From contig NZ_QGKU01000047.1 of the NCBI RefSeq assembly GCF_003172915.1, forward strand, positions 87,978 to 151,977: a DNA stretch of 64,000 nt, in the 5' to 3' direction. This document shows, piece by piece, positions 47,336-57,400 of the stretch. The stretch is from Meridianimarinicoccus roseus. GTDB taxonomy: Bacteria > Pseudomonadota > Alphaproteobacteria > Rhodobacterales > Rhodobacteraceae. The position numbers and the translations under genes were made by a program. The notes below the pieces were generated by a model, which saw only the letters and a list, made by a program, of their open reading frames with translations, had not been told where the DNA came from and ran no database searches. Each line of letters opens with the position of its first letter. The stretch's first letter is position 1.

Positions 47336-48040
47336 TCAGTCGCCGACCAGCATGTATCCCGCGCCCCGCACCGTCTGCAGGTAGCGCGGCTGCTTGGGGT
47401 CGGCCTCGATCTTGCGGCGCAGCCGGGTGATCTGCACGTCCACGGCGCGCTCCTGCGCCTGGCCACCGTCGCGGCCCAGTTCCTCAACAAGCTGCGTGCG
47501 GCTCAGCGGCTCGCCAAGCCGACTCGAGAAGATCCGCATCAGCTGGTGTTCCGTCGCCGTCAGGCGCACCACCTCGGCGCCGGACCACAGCTCCCCCCGG
47601 TCGAGGTCATAACGTACCTCGCCCAGCGTCAGCATTGCCGCATCACCGGTCGCGGCATCCGCCGGCGGCATCCGGCGCAGGATCGCGTTGATCCGAAGCA
47701 GCAGTTCCTTCGGCTCGAACGGTTTGGCTAGGTAGTCGTCCGCGCCCGCCTCCAGCCCGGCGATACGGTCGGACGTCTCGCCCTTGGCGGTCAGCAGCAG
47801 GATCGGCGTCGCGATGTCCTCGCGAAGGCTGCGGGTCAACGCGATCCCGTCCTCGCCCGGCATCATCACATCAAGCACGATCAGGTCGAATTCCAGCCCG
47901 TCCAGCAGCCGCCGCGCATGGGCCGCGTCCCGCGCCGCACTGACCCAGAAGCCGTGCCGCTTTAGGAACTTCTGCAAAAGTCCGCGGATCCGTTCGTCAT
48001 CGTCCACGACCAGCAGGTGGGTATCGGGCAGCGCACTCAT
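47336..48040 (-). CDS. petR: OmpR-family response regulator, PetR-like
   Basis: 234 residues: receiver (about 8-122) with DDD 13-15, phospho-acceptor Asp57 in LIVLDVMMPGEDG and Lys106; winged-helix domain (about 138-232) with LTATEHQLMRIF and AVDVQITRLRRKIE. It follows a MarR-family gene by 4 nt. That pair matches petP-petR, described near the cytochrome bc1 operon of Rhodobacter capsulatus; here petABC is not present. No sensor kinase nearby. Class certain; name from family memory and context. Confidence 0.9.
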   Translation of the reverse strand: MSALPDTHLLVVDDDERIRGLLQKFLKRHGFWVSAARDAAHARRLLDGLEFDLIVLDVMMPGEDGIALTRSLREDIATPILLLTAKGETSDRIAGLEAGADDYLAKPFEPKELLLRINAILRRMPPADAATGDAAMLTLGEVRYDLDRGELWSGAEVVRLTATEHQLMRIFSSRLGEPLSRTQLVEELGRDGGQAQERAVDVQITRLRRKIEADPKQPRYLQTVRGAGYMLVGD

Positions 48041-48044
48041 CGGC

Positions 48045-48530
48045 TCACTCCGCCAGACCGGCATAGTGTCGGCGGATCTCGGGGTCCATCATCGCCTCCA
48101 GAACCCGGCGAAACCCCGCCACCGCTTCCGGCCCGGCGGTGCGATACGCCTGCCGCATCCGGGTCTGCTGGGCGTCCGACAGCTTGGCCTCCAGCGCGCG
48201 GCCCGTCGCGGTCAGATGCAGGTGCCGCTCGCGCCTGTCGCGGTCGCCGACCCGCGCCTCAACCAGACCGTCCTCGATCAGCGTCCGCAGCACGCGGTTG
48301 AGCGACTGCTTGGTCACCCCGAGGATCGACAGAAGGTTGTTCACCGTGGTCCCGGGACTGCGGTTGATGAAATGCAGCGCCCGGTGATGCGCGCGACCAT
48401 AGGCGTAATCGTCGAGAATCCTGTCAGGGTCCGACGTGAAGCCACGATAGGCGAAAAACATCGCCTCTATGCCCTGCCGCAGCTGCTCGTCCGTCAGGAA
48501 CAGCAGTTTCTCGCCGCCATGTCCGTCCAT
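48045..48530 (-). CDS. petP: MarR-family transcriptional regulator, PetP-like
   Basis: 161-residue winged-helix regulator. NRSPGTTVNNLLSILGVTKQ and SLNRVLRTLIEDGLVEAR form the HTH; GDRDRRERHLHLTATGRALE is the wing, followed by dimerisation helices. It is paired with the response regulator petR, 4 nt downstream. Divergent from ilvE; an imperfect 21-bp palindrome lies between (48595-48615). Effector unknown. Confidence 0.9.
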   Translation of the reverse strand: MDGHGGEKLLFLTDEQLRQGIEAMFFAYRGFTSDPDRILDDYAYGRAHHRALHFINRSPGTTVNNLLSILGVTKQSLNRVLRTLIEDGLVEARVGDRDRRERHLHLTATGRALEAKLSDAQQTRMRQAYRTAGPEAVAGFRRVLEAMMDPEIRRHYAGLAE

Positions 48531-48594
48531 CCGTCCCCTCCCGCCCCGGTTTTCGAAGCTATGTTCACGGTTTGCGGCAACTTACGTCAGCCTT

Positions 48595-48615
48595 GTTGAC
48601 TTTCCAAGACTCAAC
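48595..48615. promoter_or_regulatory. Candidate MarR-type operator between petP and ilvE
   Basis: GTTGA (48595-48599) and TCAAC (48611-48615) bracket an 11-nt core; 15 of 21 positions are symmetric. The size and place suit autoregulation by PetP, but no binding data are available. Confidence 0.4.
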
Positions 48616-48708
48616 GGGTACCCACGCTGAGATTTTTGGCAACAAATGGTCCGAAGCGGCCATTTTTCGCGCAACTTTCGGAAATCCGACCGGCAGAAAG
48701 GAAACACG

Positions 48709-49578
48709 ATGGCGGGTGGCTACGACGATCGCGACGGGATGATCTGGCTGGACGGCGAAATGGTGCCGTGGCGCAGCGCCAACGTGCATATCCTGACCCA
48801 TGCGATGCACTACGCCAGTTCGGTGTTCGAAGGAGAGCGCGCCTATGGCGGCACTATCTTCGAATCGCGCAAGCATTCCGAGAGGCTGCGCGCCTCGGCA
48901 AAGATGATCGACTTCGAAATCCCTTACACCGTGGACGAGATCGAAGCGGCGAAGTACGAGGTGATGAAGGCCAACGGGCTGTCGGATGCCTATGTGCGCG
49001 CCATCGCTTGGCGCGGCGCTGGCGAGGACATGGGCGTCGCATCCGCGCGCAACCCGGTGCGCATGGCCGTCGCCGCCTGGACCTGGGGCAACTACTACGG
49101 CGAGGCGAAGACCCGCGGCGCAAAGCTCGACGTGTCGAAATGGAAACGCCCCGCACCCGACACCATCCCCTGTCACGCCAAGGCGGCCGGGCTCTACATG
49201 ATCTGTACGATGTCCAAGCACACGGCCGAAGCGAAGGGCTGCTCAGACGCGATGATGTTCGACTATCGCGGCTACGTTGCCGAAGCGACCGGCGCCAACA
49301 TCTTTTTCGTGAAAGACGGCGAAGTTCACACGCCCCTGCCCGACTGCTTCCTGAACGGTATCACCCGGCAGACCGTCGTGCAGATGCTGCGCGACCGGCA
49401 GATCGCCGTGCACGAGCGGCACATTATGCCGGAGGAACTGGAAGGCTTCCAGCAATGCTGGCTGACCGGCACCGCGGCCGAGGTGACGCCCGTGGGCCAG
49501 ATCGGCGACTACAATTTCGAGGTCGGCGCGATGGCGCGCGACATTTCGGACGCCTACGAGAAGCTGGTCCGCACCTGA
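48709..49578 (+). CDS. ilvE: Branched-chain amino acid aminotransferase
   Basis: Fold-type IV PLP aminotransferase, last step of Leu/Ile/Val synthesis, 289 residues. MHYASSVFEGERAYGG, Schiff-base Lys158 in CHAKAAGLY, YVAEATGANIFFVKDG and CWLTGTAAEVTPV are diagnostic. AAAGGAAA precedes ATG 48709. With leuC, leuD, leuB and leuS it makes leucine metabolism over-represented in the window, although the loci are scattered. Confidence 0.96.
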   Translation: MAGGYDDRDGMIWLDGEMVPWRSANVHILTHAMHYASSVFEGERAYGGTIFESRKHSERLRASAKMIDFEIPYTVDEIEAAKYEVMKANGLSDAYVRAIAWRGAGEDMGVASARNPVRMAVAAWTWGNYYGEAKTRGAKLDVSKWKRPAPDTIPCHAKAAGLYMICTMSKHTAEAKGCSDAMMFDYRGYVAEATGANIFFVKDGEVHTPLPDCFLNGITRQTVVQMLRDRQIAVHERHIMPEELEGFQQCWLTGTAAEVTPVGQIGDYNFEVGAMARDISDAYEKLVRT

Positions 49579-49585
49579 CCGAGCG

Positions 49586-50365
49586 ATGCTGTCCTACCAG
49601 CACGCTTACCATGCGGGGAACGCGGCCGACGTGCACAAGCATGCGCTTCTGGCCGCGACCCTCGACTATATGGCGCGCAAGCCCAAGCCGCTCAGTTATA
49701 TCGAAACCCATGCCGGGCGGGCGTTGTACGACCTGTCCGGCACAGAAGCCCGCAAGACCGGCGAGGCGGCGGCGGGCGTCGCCCGTATGGCGGGCTGGTT
49801 CGCCGACGATCACCCCTATGCCCGTGCTCTGGCTGCCGCACGCACCCGGGGCGGGCCGGACGCCTATCCCGGCTCTCCGCTGATCGCGCAGACCTTGCTG
49901 CGAGACGGCGACCGGATGACGCTGGCCGAACTGCACCCGCGCGAACGTGCCGCGCTGGAAAGCGCCTTGCCCGGAGCCGACCTGCGGGGCGAAGACGGGC
50001 CTTCAATGGCACTGGCAATGGTCCCGCCAATACCGCGCCGGGGCGCGATGCTGATCGATCCGTCTTATGAATTGAAAACGGAATTCGCCCAGATGCCCCG
50101 GCTGTTGGCCAAACTGCATCGCCGTTGGGGCGTGGGCGTGCTGATGCTGTGGTATCCGATCCTCGCCTCGGGGGCCGAGGATGAAATGGCAAAGGCACTG
50201 GACGCTCTCGGCATCGCGGGCGCGCTGCATTCCCGCGTCTGCTTCCCGCCCGCCCGCGCCGGTCACGGCATGAGGGGCAGCGGGGTCTTCGTCGTCAACC
50301 CGCCATGGGGTCTGGCCGAGGCGGCGGACGCGCTGGCCCGCCGCTTTGCCGCGCTTCAGGCGTAG
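49586..50365 (+). CDS. rlmJ: 23S rRNA adenine(2030)-N6-methyltransferase
   Basis: RlmJ, 259 residues. LSYQHAYHAGNAADVHKHAL start, MARKPKPLSYIETHAGRALY, PYPGSPLIAQ-type loop (here DAYPGSPLIAQTLLR), and MLIDPSYELK, the DPPY-type catalytic motif, all fit. Starts 7 nt after ilvE, probably cotranscribed. Convergent with the 62-aa gene, 3' ends overlapping by 10 nt. Confidence 0.95.
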   Translation: MLSYQHAYHAGNAADVHKHALLAATLDYMARKPKPLSYIETHAGRALYDLSGTEARKTGEAAAGVARMAGWFADDHPYARALAAARTRGGPDAYPGSPLIAQTLLRDGDRMTLAELHPRERAALESALPGADLRGEDGPSMALAMVPPIPRRGAMLIDPSYELKTEFAQMPRLLAKLHRRWGVGVLMLWYPILASGAEDEMAKALDALGIAGALHSRVCFPPARAGHGMRGSGVFVVNPPWGLAEAADALARRFAALQA

Positions 50366-50544
50366 TGGCCGCGCTCGATCCGGGCGAATTCGCGAAGCCG
50401 CGCTCCCGCCGGACGACCGACCGGGCGGCGCTGCAGCGCCAGCGTTTCGGCGCGTGGCATCCGGTCCAGCGCGATGCGCGACATGGTCAGCTTCATGCCC
50501 GATTTCGTCTGCTTGCGCGGATCGTCGAGAATATGGCGTGTCAT
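50356..50544 (-). CDS. Small 62-aa protein of unknown function
   Basis: Not recognised. ATG 50544 is preceded by GAGGAGGA, one of the strongest ribosome binding sites in the window, so translation is likely. Sequence: MTRHILDDPRKQTKSGMKLT, then SRIALDRMPRAETLALQRRP and a basic end VGRPAGARLREFARIERGHYA. Strongly basic, no membrane segment; it could bind nucleic acid or a ribosome. Overlaps the convergent rlmJ end by 10 nt; queG is 90 nt upstream on the same strand. Confidence 0.65.
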   Translation of the reverse strand: MTRHILDDPRKQTKSGMKLTMSRIALDRMPRAETLALQRRPVGRPAGARLREFARIERGHYA

Positions 50545-50634
50545 GGTCTGTCCTCCTCTGTGGTCGGTTCGGACGGGAAGTGTAGCACACTCCCACGCTT
50601 CTGACATGGGAACGCGCGGCGCGCCTGAAAACCC

Positions 50635-51687
50635 CTAGCCCGGCACCAGTCGTGCCAGCGCCCAGGCCGCGGCATCCGCGACCGCTGCATCCTGATCGCC
50701 CAGCAGCGCCCGTGCCGCCGACGCCAGCGTCGGGTCCGCGCTGTTGCCGATGGCATACAGCACGTTGCGCACGAACCGGTCACGCCCGATCCGCTTGATC
50801 GGCGATCCCGAGAATCGCGCGCGGAAAGCCGCATCGTCCAACGCGGCAAGCTCGGCCAAGGGTGGCGCGCGCAGATCGTCCCGCGCGGCATAGCGCACCT
50901 CGCGCGCCCCGGCGGCGAACTTGTTCCACGGGCACACTGCAAGGCAGTCGTCACAGCCGTAGATCCGGTTGCCCATCCGTGCGCGCAGATCCTCGTCCAC
51001 CGGGCCGCGATGCTCGATCGTCAGGTAGGAAATGCAGCGGCGCGCATCCAGCTGGAACGGGGCGGGAAACGCATCGGTCGGGCAAATGTCGAGGCAGGCG
51101 GTGCAACTGCCGCAACGCTCCACCCCTGGCGTGTCGGGCGGCAGCGCCAGCGTGGTGAAGATCGCGCCGAGGAAGAACCAGTTGCCCAGATCGCGCCCCA
51201 ACAGGTTGGTGTGCTTGCCCTGCCAGCCCAACCCCGCGGCGGCGGCCAGCGGCTTTTCCATCACCGGCGCGGTGTCCACGAACACCTTGATCGCGTGCCC
51301 CTCTGCCTCGGACTGGTCCAGCAGCCAGCGCCCCACCCGCTTGAGCCGCTTCTTGACGAGGTCGTGGTAGTCCCGGTTCTGCGCATAGACGCTGATTGCC
51401 GCCCGGTCGCGCTGACCAAGCACCTCCAGCGGGTCATGGTCTGGCGTGTAGGGTTCGGCCAGCATCACCACGCTGCGCGCCTGCGGCCACAGCGCCGATG
51501 GATCGCCGCGCCAGCCCATCCGCTCGGCCATCCAGCCCATCTGCCCGTGACGACCTTGCGCCACGAAATCGGCCAGCCGTGCCGCGAGGTCCGGTACCGC
51601 GTCCGGACGGCACACGCCGGTGGCGGCGAACCCCTCTGCGTCGGCCTGAGCCGCCAGGGCAGCCTTCAGCTGGTCGGTCGACCGCAT
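50635..51687 (-). CDS. queG: Epoxyqueuosine reductase
   Basis: Cobalamin- and 2x[4Fe-4S]-dependent enzyme making queuosine in tRNA from epoxyqueuosine; 350 residues. [20 protein letters not shown] and [20 protein letters not shown], then cluster ligands [16 protein letters not shown] and [16 protein letters not shown]-terminal HEAT-like end (LARLVPG). The usual order is kept. Neighbour GST is on the same strand, 54 nt upstream. Confidence 0.96.
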   Translation of the reverse strand: MRSTDQLKAALAAQADAEGFAATGVCRPDAVPDLAARLADFVAQGRHGQMGWMAERMGWRGDPSALWPQARSVVMLAEPYTPDHDPLEVLGQRDRAAISVYAQNRDYHDLVKKRLKRVGRWLLDQSEAEGHAIKVFVDTAPVMEKPLAAAAGLGWQGKHTNLLGRDLGNWFFLGAIFTTLALPPDTPGVERCGSCTACLDICPTDAFPAPFQLDARRCISYLTIEHRGPVDEDLRARMGNRIYGCDDCLAVCPWNKFAAGAREVRYAARDDLRAPPLAELAALDDAAFRARFSGSPIKRIGRDRFVRNVLYAIGNSADPTLASAARALLGDQDAAVADAAAWALARLVPG

Positions 51688-51741
51688 CGCGCGCGCACCT
51701 TTCCGGGCCGGGGCGCCCGCGCCGGGCGCGGCGACCGCCGC

Positions 51742-52407
51742 TCAGAAATCAAGGTCGGCATAATGCGGCGGCGGCGGGAAGCCCACCACCTGGTCGGCCA
51801 GCAGGCCCCGGAAGGCGGGACGCGACTTGATCTTGGCATACCAGTCCTTCACGCCGGGCTGGCGGTGCCAGTCCACGTCGGAACTGTAGTCCAGCACCGA
51901 AAGCTGCGCGGCGGCGGCGAAATCGGCCAGCGTCATCACGTCGCCCGCCAGCCAGCGGCGATGGTCCAGCAGATGCGCCATATAATCGAGATGCACCTTG
52001 ATCCGGGTCACCCCCTCCTTGACGAGGCGGCTGTCGGGATAGCCCGCGCCGGTCAGTTTCTTGGTGATCCGCTCGCCCAGCACCTTGACCGTCACCTCGC
52101 GGTGAAAAGTATCGTCGAAATACCCCACGATGCGCCGCACCTCGTAGCGTTCGCGCGGATCGGTCGGCAGCAGCGACGGTGTCGGATAGACGTCCTCAAG
52201 GTATTCGCAGATCGCCTGGCTTTCCGACATCACCAGCCCGTCGATGCGCAGCACCGGCACCTTGCCCAGCGGGTTGCGGCGCAGGAAGTCTGGCGACTTT
52301 TCCCAGTACCGTTCCTCTTGCAGGTCGGTATCGATGCGCTTTTCCGAAAGGGTCAGGCGCACCTTGCGGCAGAACGGGGACAGCGGGGCGTGATAGAGAA
52401 CGGTCAT
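51742..52407 (-). CDS. Glutathione S-transferase family protein
   Basis: 221 residues. N-terminal thioredoxin-like domain with VLYHAPLSPFCRKVRLTLSE and NPLGKVPVLRIDGLVMSES (cis-Pro and SES glutathione-binding motif), then an all-helical C-terminal domain with WLAGDVMTLADFAAAAQLSV. The N-terminal SPFCRK carries a Ser/Cys of the omega or beta type. Substrate unknown. Same strand as queG and mtgA. Confidence 0.92.
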   Translation of the reverse strand: MTVLYHAPLSPFCRKVRLTLSEKRIDTDLQEERYWEKSPDFLRRNPLGKVPVLRIDGLVMSESQAICEYLEDVYPTPSLLPTDPRERYEVRRIVGYFDDTFHREVTVKVLGERITKKLTGAGYPDSRLVKEGVTRIKVHLDYMAHLLDHRRWLAGDVMTLADFAAAAQLSVLDYSSDVDWHRQPGVKDWYAKIKSRPAFRGLLADQVVGFPPPPHYADLDF

Positions 52408-52473
52408 GGCGGCTTCCGGTTGGCTTGCCTCGTCTTGCCGCGAAGCGCGACGCGTTGCAACGGGGCGCGGACC

Positions 52474-53190
52474 TCAGCTCGGCCCGAAACAGTCCGCGCG
52501 TCCATCCCGTCGGATGGTTTCAGCACCGTCCTTGATCGCGGCGGCGCGGCGGCGGGTGAAATCTCCGGGGCGGCTGGCCGACCGTGTCTTGGGGCTGGGC
52601 AGGATCGCAGCCAGCCGCGCCGCCTGAACCCCGGAAAGGTCCGCCGCATCCACCCCGAAATAGTGCCGCGCCGCCGCCTGCACGCCGAAGACGCCAGTGT
52701 CGAACTCGGCCACGTTCAGATAGACCTCCAGGATGCGACGCTTGGGCCAGACCAGTTCCACGACTGGGGTCAGCACGGCCTCCAGCGCCTTGCGCGGCCA
52801 GCTCCGCCCATGCCACAGGAAGACGTTTTTCACGGTCTGCTGGCTGATGGTGGACCCGCCGCGCAGCGCCCCACCCTCGATCGCGCTGCGCAGGGCCGCG
52901 ATGTCGAAGCCCCAGTGCCCGCAGAAATTGGCGTCCTCCGCCGCGACCGCCGCGCGCTGCATCGCCGGAGAGATGCGCTCCATCCCCGCCCAGTCATAGG
53001 CCAGCGTGCCGTGGCGCGCACGTTCCGCCAGCATGTAGGGGGTCACAGGCACCGGAAGCACGGCCAGCACACCGATCCACAGCACCACAAGCAACGCTGC
53101 CAGCCCGAGGCCCCGGCGCAGCCAGAGGCGCGGACGCCAGCGGCGCGCGGGGGCCACCGAGGGTCGGGATGTGGAGGTGCGGCGCGCCAT
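52474..53190 (-). CDS. mtgA: Monofunctional biosynthetic peptidoglycan transglycosylase
   Basis: GT51 glycosyltransferase polymerising lipid II in the periplasm, 238 residues. One N-terminal membrane helix (about 28-47). Catalytic Glu85 in AAEDANFCGHWGFD; RGGSTISQQTVKNVFLW; KRRILEVYLNVAEFDTGVFG and AARHYFG. No transpeptidase domain. ATG 53190 chosen, ATG 53205 also possible; neither has a clear ribosome binding site. Links with UppP and the L,D-transpeptidase as wall genes. Confidence 0.95.
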   Translation of the reverse strand: MARRTSTSRPSVAPARRWRPRLWLRRGLGLAALLVVLWIGVLAVLPVPVTPYMLAERARHGTLAYDWAGMERISPAMQRAAVAAEDANFCGHWGFDIAALRSAIEGGALRGGSTISQQTVKNVFLWHGRSWPRKALEAVLTPVVELVWPKRRILEVYLNVAEFDTGVFGVQAAARHYFGVDAADLSGVQAARLAAILPSPKTRSASRPGDFTRRRAAAIKDGAETIRRDGRADCFGPS

Positions 53191-53321
53191 GCCGCTATCA
53201 ACCATGCCGCGCAGGGCCGGTCAATCGCCCGGCACCGGGCCGCAATCGGCAGTTGAAATTCACGCAGCGGGGCCCCGACCGGCGGTGCAGGGCGTGACTC
53301 GCGCACCGCGAATCGCTAAGG

Positions 53322-53337
53322 TTACCCATGCGTTAAC
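53322..53337 (+). promoter_or_regulatory. CtrA-like site upstream of VPLPA-CTERM gene
   Basis: TTAC-N7-TTAAC, one mismatch from the CtrA box TTAA-N7-TTAAC, 13 nt before the start of the next gene and overlapping the expected promoter. Three GANTC sites (53296, 53310, 53341) surround it. Both features are typical of cell-cycle-controlled genes in alphaproteobacteria, but the gene's control is unproven. Confidence 0.4.
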
Positions 53338-53350
53338 TAGGAGTCGTTGG

Positions 53351-54019
53351 ATGAAACATTTCACCCGTATCGCAGTCGCCGCCGCAATGGCCCTTGCCGT
53401 TGCAGCACCTGCCCATGCCACGCTTGTCGAGATCACCAATTGCGGCAGCAGCGCCGTGGCCTGCACCATCACGACGACACCGCCCAACCCGGTGGCACGC
53501 GACCCGAACGACGGCGTCCTGCTGGCGTGGAACGAGGTACAGAACTTCACGCTGCTGTCCGACCTGAGAGTGGACCGGGTGTTTGACCCGCTGGCGAGTT
53601 TCGTGATGGCAGCACCGGGGGGTGACTTCTTCATCAAGGCGGGCACAGTGGTATCGAGCCATTATATCCAGTGGGACCCGACCCCGAACGGGCGCAGGGT
53701 GACAGCGACGATCACACTTGACAGCCAAGTCTTCGCCTTCATGACGGCGGATCAGAACATGTTCGACAGCGATGCGGCGTTGGGTCTTCCCGGTCTCGAT
53801 TACAATGACTTCACAGCGCGCGGGCTGGAAGGCACCGACCTTACGGTGTTCAATGGCAATTCCGTGAACATCGACTGGCAGGCAACCTCGCCGGGCGACT
53901 GGACACGGCTGATAACGGCGTTTTCGCCGACCGCCGCCATCCCTGTGCCGGCATCGCTTCCGCTTATGGCCGGTGCGCTTGGTCTGGCCGGCCTCCTGCG
54001 CCTGCGCCGCAAGGTCTGA
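53351..54019 (+). CDS. VPLPA-CTERM sorting domain-containing secreted protein
   Basis: 222 residues. Signal peptide (IAVAAAMALAVAAPAHA), a beta-rich body (LVEITNCGSSAVACTITTTP, ASFVMAAPGGDFFIKAGTVV), and a C-terminal sorting signal: AAIPVPASLPLMAGALGLAG followed by LLRLRRKV. This is the VPLPA-CTERM arrangement recognised by exosortase-like enzymes in Rhodobacterales, giving surface or extracellular material. AGGAG sits 7 nt before ATG 53351. The body is not recognised. The same tail type is on the broken gene at 1559-2309. Confidence 0.88.
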   Translation: MKHFTRIAVAAAMALAVAAPAHATLVEITNCGSSAVACTITTTPPNPVARDPNDGVLLAWNEVQNFTLLSDLRVDRVFDPLASFVMAAPGGDFFIKAGTVVSSHYIQWDPTPNGRRVTATITLDSQVFAFMTADQNMFDSDAALGLPGLDYNDFTARGLEGTDLTVFNGNSVNIDWQATSPGDWTRLITAFSPTAAIPVPASLPLMAGALGLAGLLRLRRKV

Positions 54020-54034
54020 AACCGGGCGGCGCGC

Positions 54035-54442
54035 CTACCAAGGCGCGCGCCCACCGACATGGCGTGCCCAGTCGCCATGCACGATCTCGGGGTCGTCGGG
54101 CCGGTGGTTGGACACATAGACCCAGACTTCCATGCGCGGGGCGACCAGAACGGTGCGCTGCCGCAGATAGAGCGAACCATCCGGATCGTCTTCCTCGAAG
54201 CCCTCGAGTGCATCGAACACAGCGAAGAAGCCGGGATGCAGGATTTCGGCGAGGTCGGCAACGACCGGCCCGCCGTCGTCCGGCCCGGTGAGAAAGAACC
54301 CCGGATAGGGGCCGTGATCGACCAGCCGACCCCATAGCGTGCAGTCACCCACATGGCGGGCGAGTCCGTCAAGTGATGGTGCGGCGGGCGAAAACACCGC
54401 CCGCCGCAAGCTGCCGTAGAGCGCGACATGCCCCAGCACCAT
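54035..54442 (-). CDS. Gamma-glutamylcyclotransferase-fold (AIG2/YtfP) family protein
   Basis: 135 residues. ALYGSLR is the substrate-binding YGSL motif, VFDALEGFEEDDPDG contains the catalytic-type Glu, and the strand order fits the GGCT fold. The family includes gamma-glutamylamine cyclotransferases. It follows gltB by 24 nt on the same strand, so it would be the last gene of the gltD-Spy-gltB run; a link with gamma-glutamyl metabolism is inference. Confidence 0.83.
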   Translation of the reverse strand: MVLGHVALYGSLRRAVFSPAAPSLDGLARHVGDCTLWGRLVDHGPYPGFFLTGPDDGGPVVADLAEILHPGFFAVFDALEGFEEDDPDGSLYLRQRTVLVAPRMEVWVYVSNHRPDDPEIVHGDWARHVGGRAPW

Positions 54443-54466
54443 GACCGGTCACCCCGCGACCAACCG

Positions 54467-57400
54467 TCACTCTGCCGGAACGCGTGCGTCCTCGATCCCG
54501 ATCGGATGGGACAGCTTGTCCAGCATCTCCTTCGGACAGATCTGAAGGAAGTTCGCCTTCTCATCTTCCCAGTTCTGCAGGATGTCGGCAGCGCGGCGGC
54601 TGCCGGTTTCGGCGGCGTGCCGTTCGATCAGTCCATGCAACTGCGCCTCCCAGTGAGCCACGCTCACAGGGCAGGTGACCAGCGTCTCCAGGTTCATCAT
54701 GTTCCACGCCGCACCGTCCGGGTCGTAAAGATAAGCCATCCCGCCGGTCATGCCCGCGCCGAAATTCGCGCCGACACTGCCAAGGATCACGGCGACCCCG
54801 CCGGTCATGTATTCACAGCCGTTGGACCCGCAGCCTTCGATGACCACATGGGCGCCCGAGTTGCGTACCGCGAACCGCTCTCCCGCGCGTCCGGCGGCGA
54901 ACAGGAACCCTTCGGTCGCACCGTAGAGAACGGTGTTGCCGATGATCGTGTTCTCCGCCGCCTTCAGAGGGCTGACCTGCGGTGGGCGTACCACGATGGT
55001 GCCACCCGAAAGGCCCTTGCCGACATAGTCGTTGGCGTCACCCGATACTTCCAGCTTGATCCCGGGCGCGAGGAACGCACCCAGAGACTGGCCCGCACTG
55101 CCGGTCAGCTTGACCGTGAGGTGGTCGGGCTGAAGGCTGTTGCGCATGCCGAACGCCTTGACCAGGTGGCTCGACGTGCGCGTGCCGATGGTGCGCAGGG
55201 TGTTCTGCACCGCGTAGGACAGCTGCATTTTCTCGCCGTCCTTCAGGAAGCGCGCGGCGTCCTTGACGATCTCGGCGTCCAGGGTATCGGGCACCGGGTT
55301 ACGCGCCTTGTTGCGGTCGTAATGGACATTCTTCGCGCCATCCACGGTGATGAGCAGCGGGTTCAGGTCCAGATCGTCCAGATGCGACGATCCGCGGCTG
55401 ACCTGGCTCAGCAGGTCGGCCCGACCGATGATCTCGTCCAGCGACCGTACCCCCATGCCCGCCATGATCTCGCGCACTTCCTGCGCGTAGAAGGTGATGA
55501 GGTTGACCACCTTGTCCGCCGTGCCGGTGAACTTGTCGCGAAGCTTCTCGTCTTGGGTACACACGCCCACCGGGCAGGTGTTGGATTGGCACTGGCGGAC
55601 CATGATGCAGCCCATCGCGATGAGCGCAGCGGTACCGATGCCGTATTCCTCGGCCCCCATCATCGCGGCGATGACGATGTCGCGCCCGGTGCGCAACCCG
55701 CCGTCGGTGCGCAGCGTGACCCGATCGCGCAGATTGTTCATCGAAAGCACCTGGTGCGCCTCGGTCAGGCCCATTTCCCAGGGCAGGCCGGCATACTTGA
55801 TCGAGGTCGCTGGCGATGCGCCGGTGCCGCCATTGTGGCCCGAGATCAGGATGACGTCGGCCTTGGCCTTGGCCACGCCCGCCGCGATGGTCCCGACGCC
55901 CGACTGCGCCACCAGCTTCACCGTGACCTTGGCGCGCGGGTTGATCTGCTTGAGGTCGTAGATCAGCTGCGCGAGGTCCTCGATCGAATAGATGTCGTGG
56001 TGCGGCGGCGGGCTGATCAGCATCACACCCGGCGTCGAATGGCGCAGCTTCGCGATCAGTTCGGTCACCTTCATGCCGGGAAGCTGGCCGCCTTCGCCAG
56101 GCTTGGCACCCTGTGCGACCTTGATCTCAAGTTCTTCGCACTGGTTGAGGTATTCGGCCGTAACGCCGAACCTACCCGATGCGACCTGCTTGATCTTCGC
56201 CGACGGATTGTCGCCGTTCGGTTCGGGCACGAAATGCTTCGGATCCTCGCCGCCTTCGCCGCTATCGGATTTCGCGCCGATGCGGTTCATGGCGACGTTC
56301 AGGGTCTTGTGCGCCTCGGGGCTCAGCGCGCCAAGGCTCATGCCCGGCGTGACGAACCGCTTGCGGATGGAGGTGATGCTTTCCACCTCCTCCAGCGGGA
56401 TCGCGGGTCCCATCGGCTTGATGTCCAGCAGGTCGCGCAGGTGGATCGGCGGGGCCGACCGCATCTTGGCGCTGTACTGCTTCCACATCTCGAAGGACGC
56501 GCGATCGCAGGCGGCCTGCATCATGTGCATCGCCTGCGCTTCCCAGGCATGAGTCTCGCCCGACCGGCGCGCCTTGTAGAAGCCGCCGATGGGCAGAACG
56601 TCCTTGCCGCCGCGCCAGCCCGCTTCGTGCACCTGCTCCAGCTTGCGCTGGATGCCTGTCACACCGATGCCGCTGATCCGGCTTGGCATGCCGGGGAAGT
56701 ATTCCGCGCACATCGCGCGGCTCAGGCCCACGGCCTCGAAATTCAGCCCGCCGCGATAGCTGCTGATCACCGAGATGCCCATCTTCGCCATGATCTTCAG
56801 AAGGCCCGCGTCGATCGCGGCACGATAGCGCGCCACAGCCTCGGACAGGGTGCAGTCCAGCAGACCCCGCTCGATCCGGTCGGCAAGGCTGTCCTCGGCC
56901 AGATAGGCGTTCACCACGGTCGCGCCCGCGCCGATCAGAACGGCGAAGTAGTGCGGGTCGATGCATTCCGCCGACCGCACGCACAGCGACGTGAACGTCC
57001 GCAGCCCCTTGCGCGTGAGCCACGAATGCACCGCGCTGGTCGCAAGGATCATCGGCATCGCCACGCGGTCCTCGCCCTGCGACGTGTCCGAGAGGATCAG
57101 GTGCCCCGCGCCCGACCTTACGGCATCCTCCGCCTCGTCGCGGATACGGTGCAGCCCGCGGCTCAGTGCGTCGGGTCCGGCGCCCACGGCGAAGGTGCAG
57201 TCGATCTCCACCACCGGGGCGTTGAAGTGCTTCTTCAGCTCCTCGAACTGGGCGTTACCCAGGAACGGGCTGTCCAGAACCAGGATCTCGGTCTGGCTGC
57301 TGTCCTCGTCCAGCACGTTCTTCAGGTTGCCGAACCGTGTCTTCAGGCTCATCACGCGGAACTCGCGCAGGCTGTCGATCGGCGGGTTGGTCACCTGGCT

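Noticed and set aside
51010..53256. Long plus-strand frame opposite queG, GST and mtgA, and similar ones opposite dxs and leuC
   Set aside because: They cross several well-supported genes on the other strand and translate to low-complexity, His/Arg-rich sequence.
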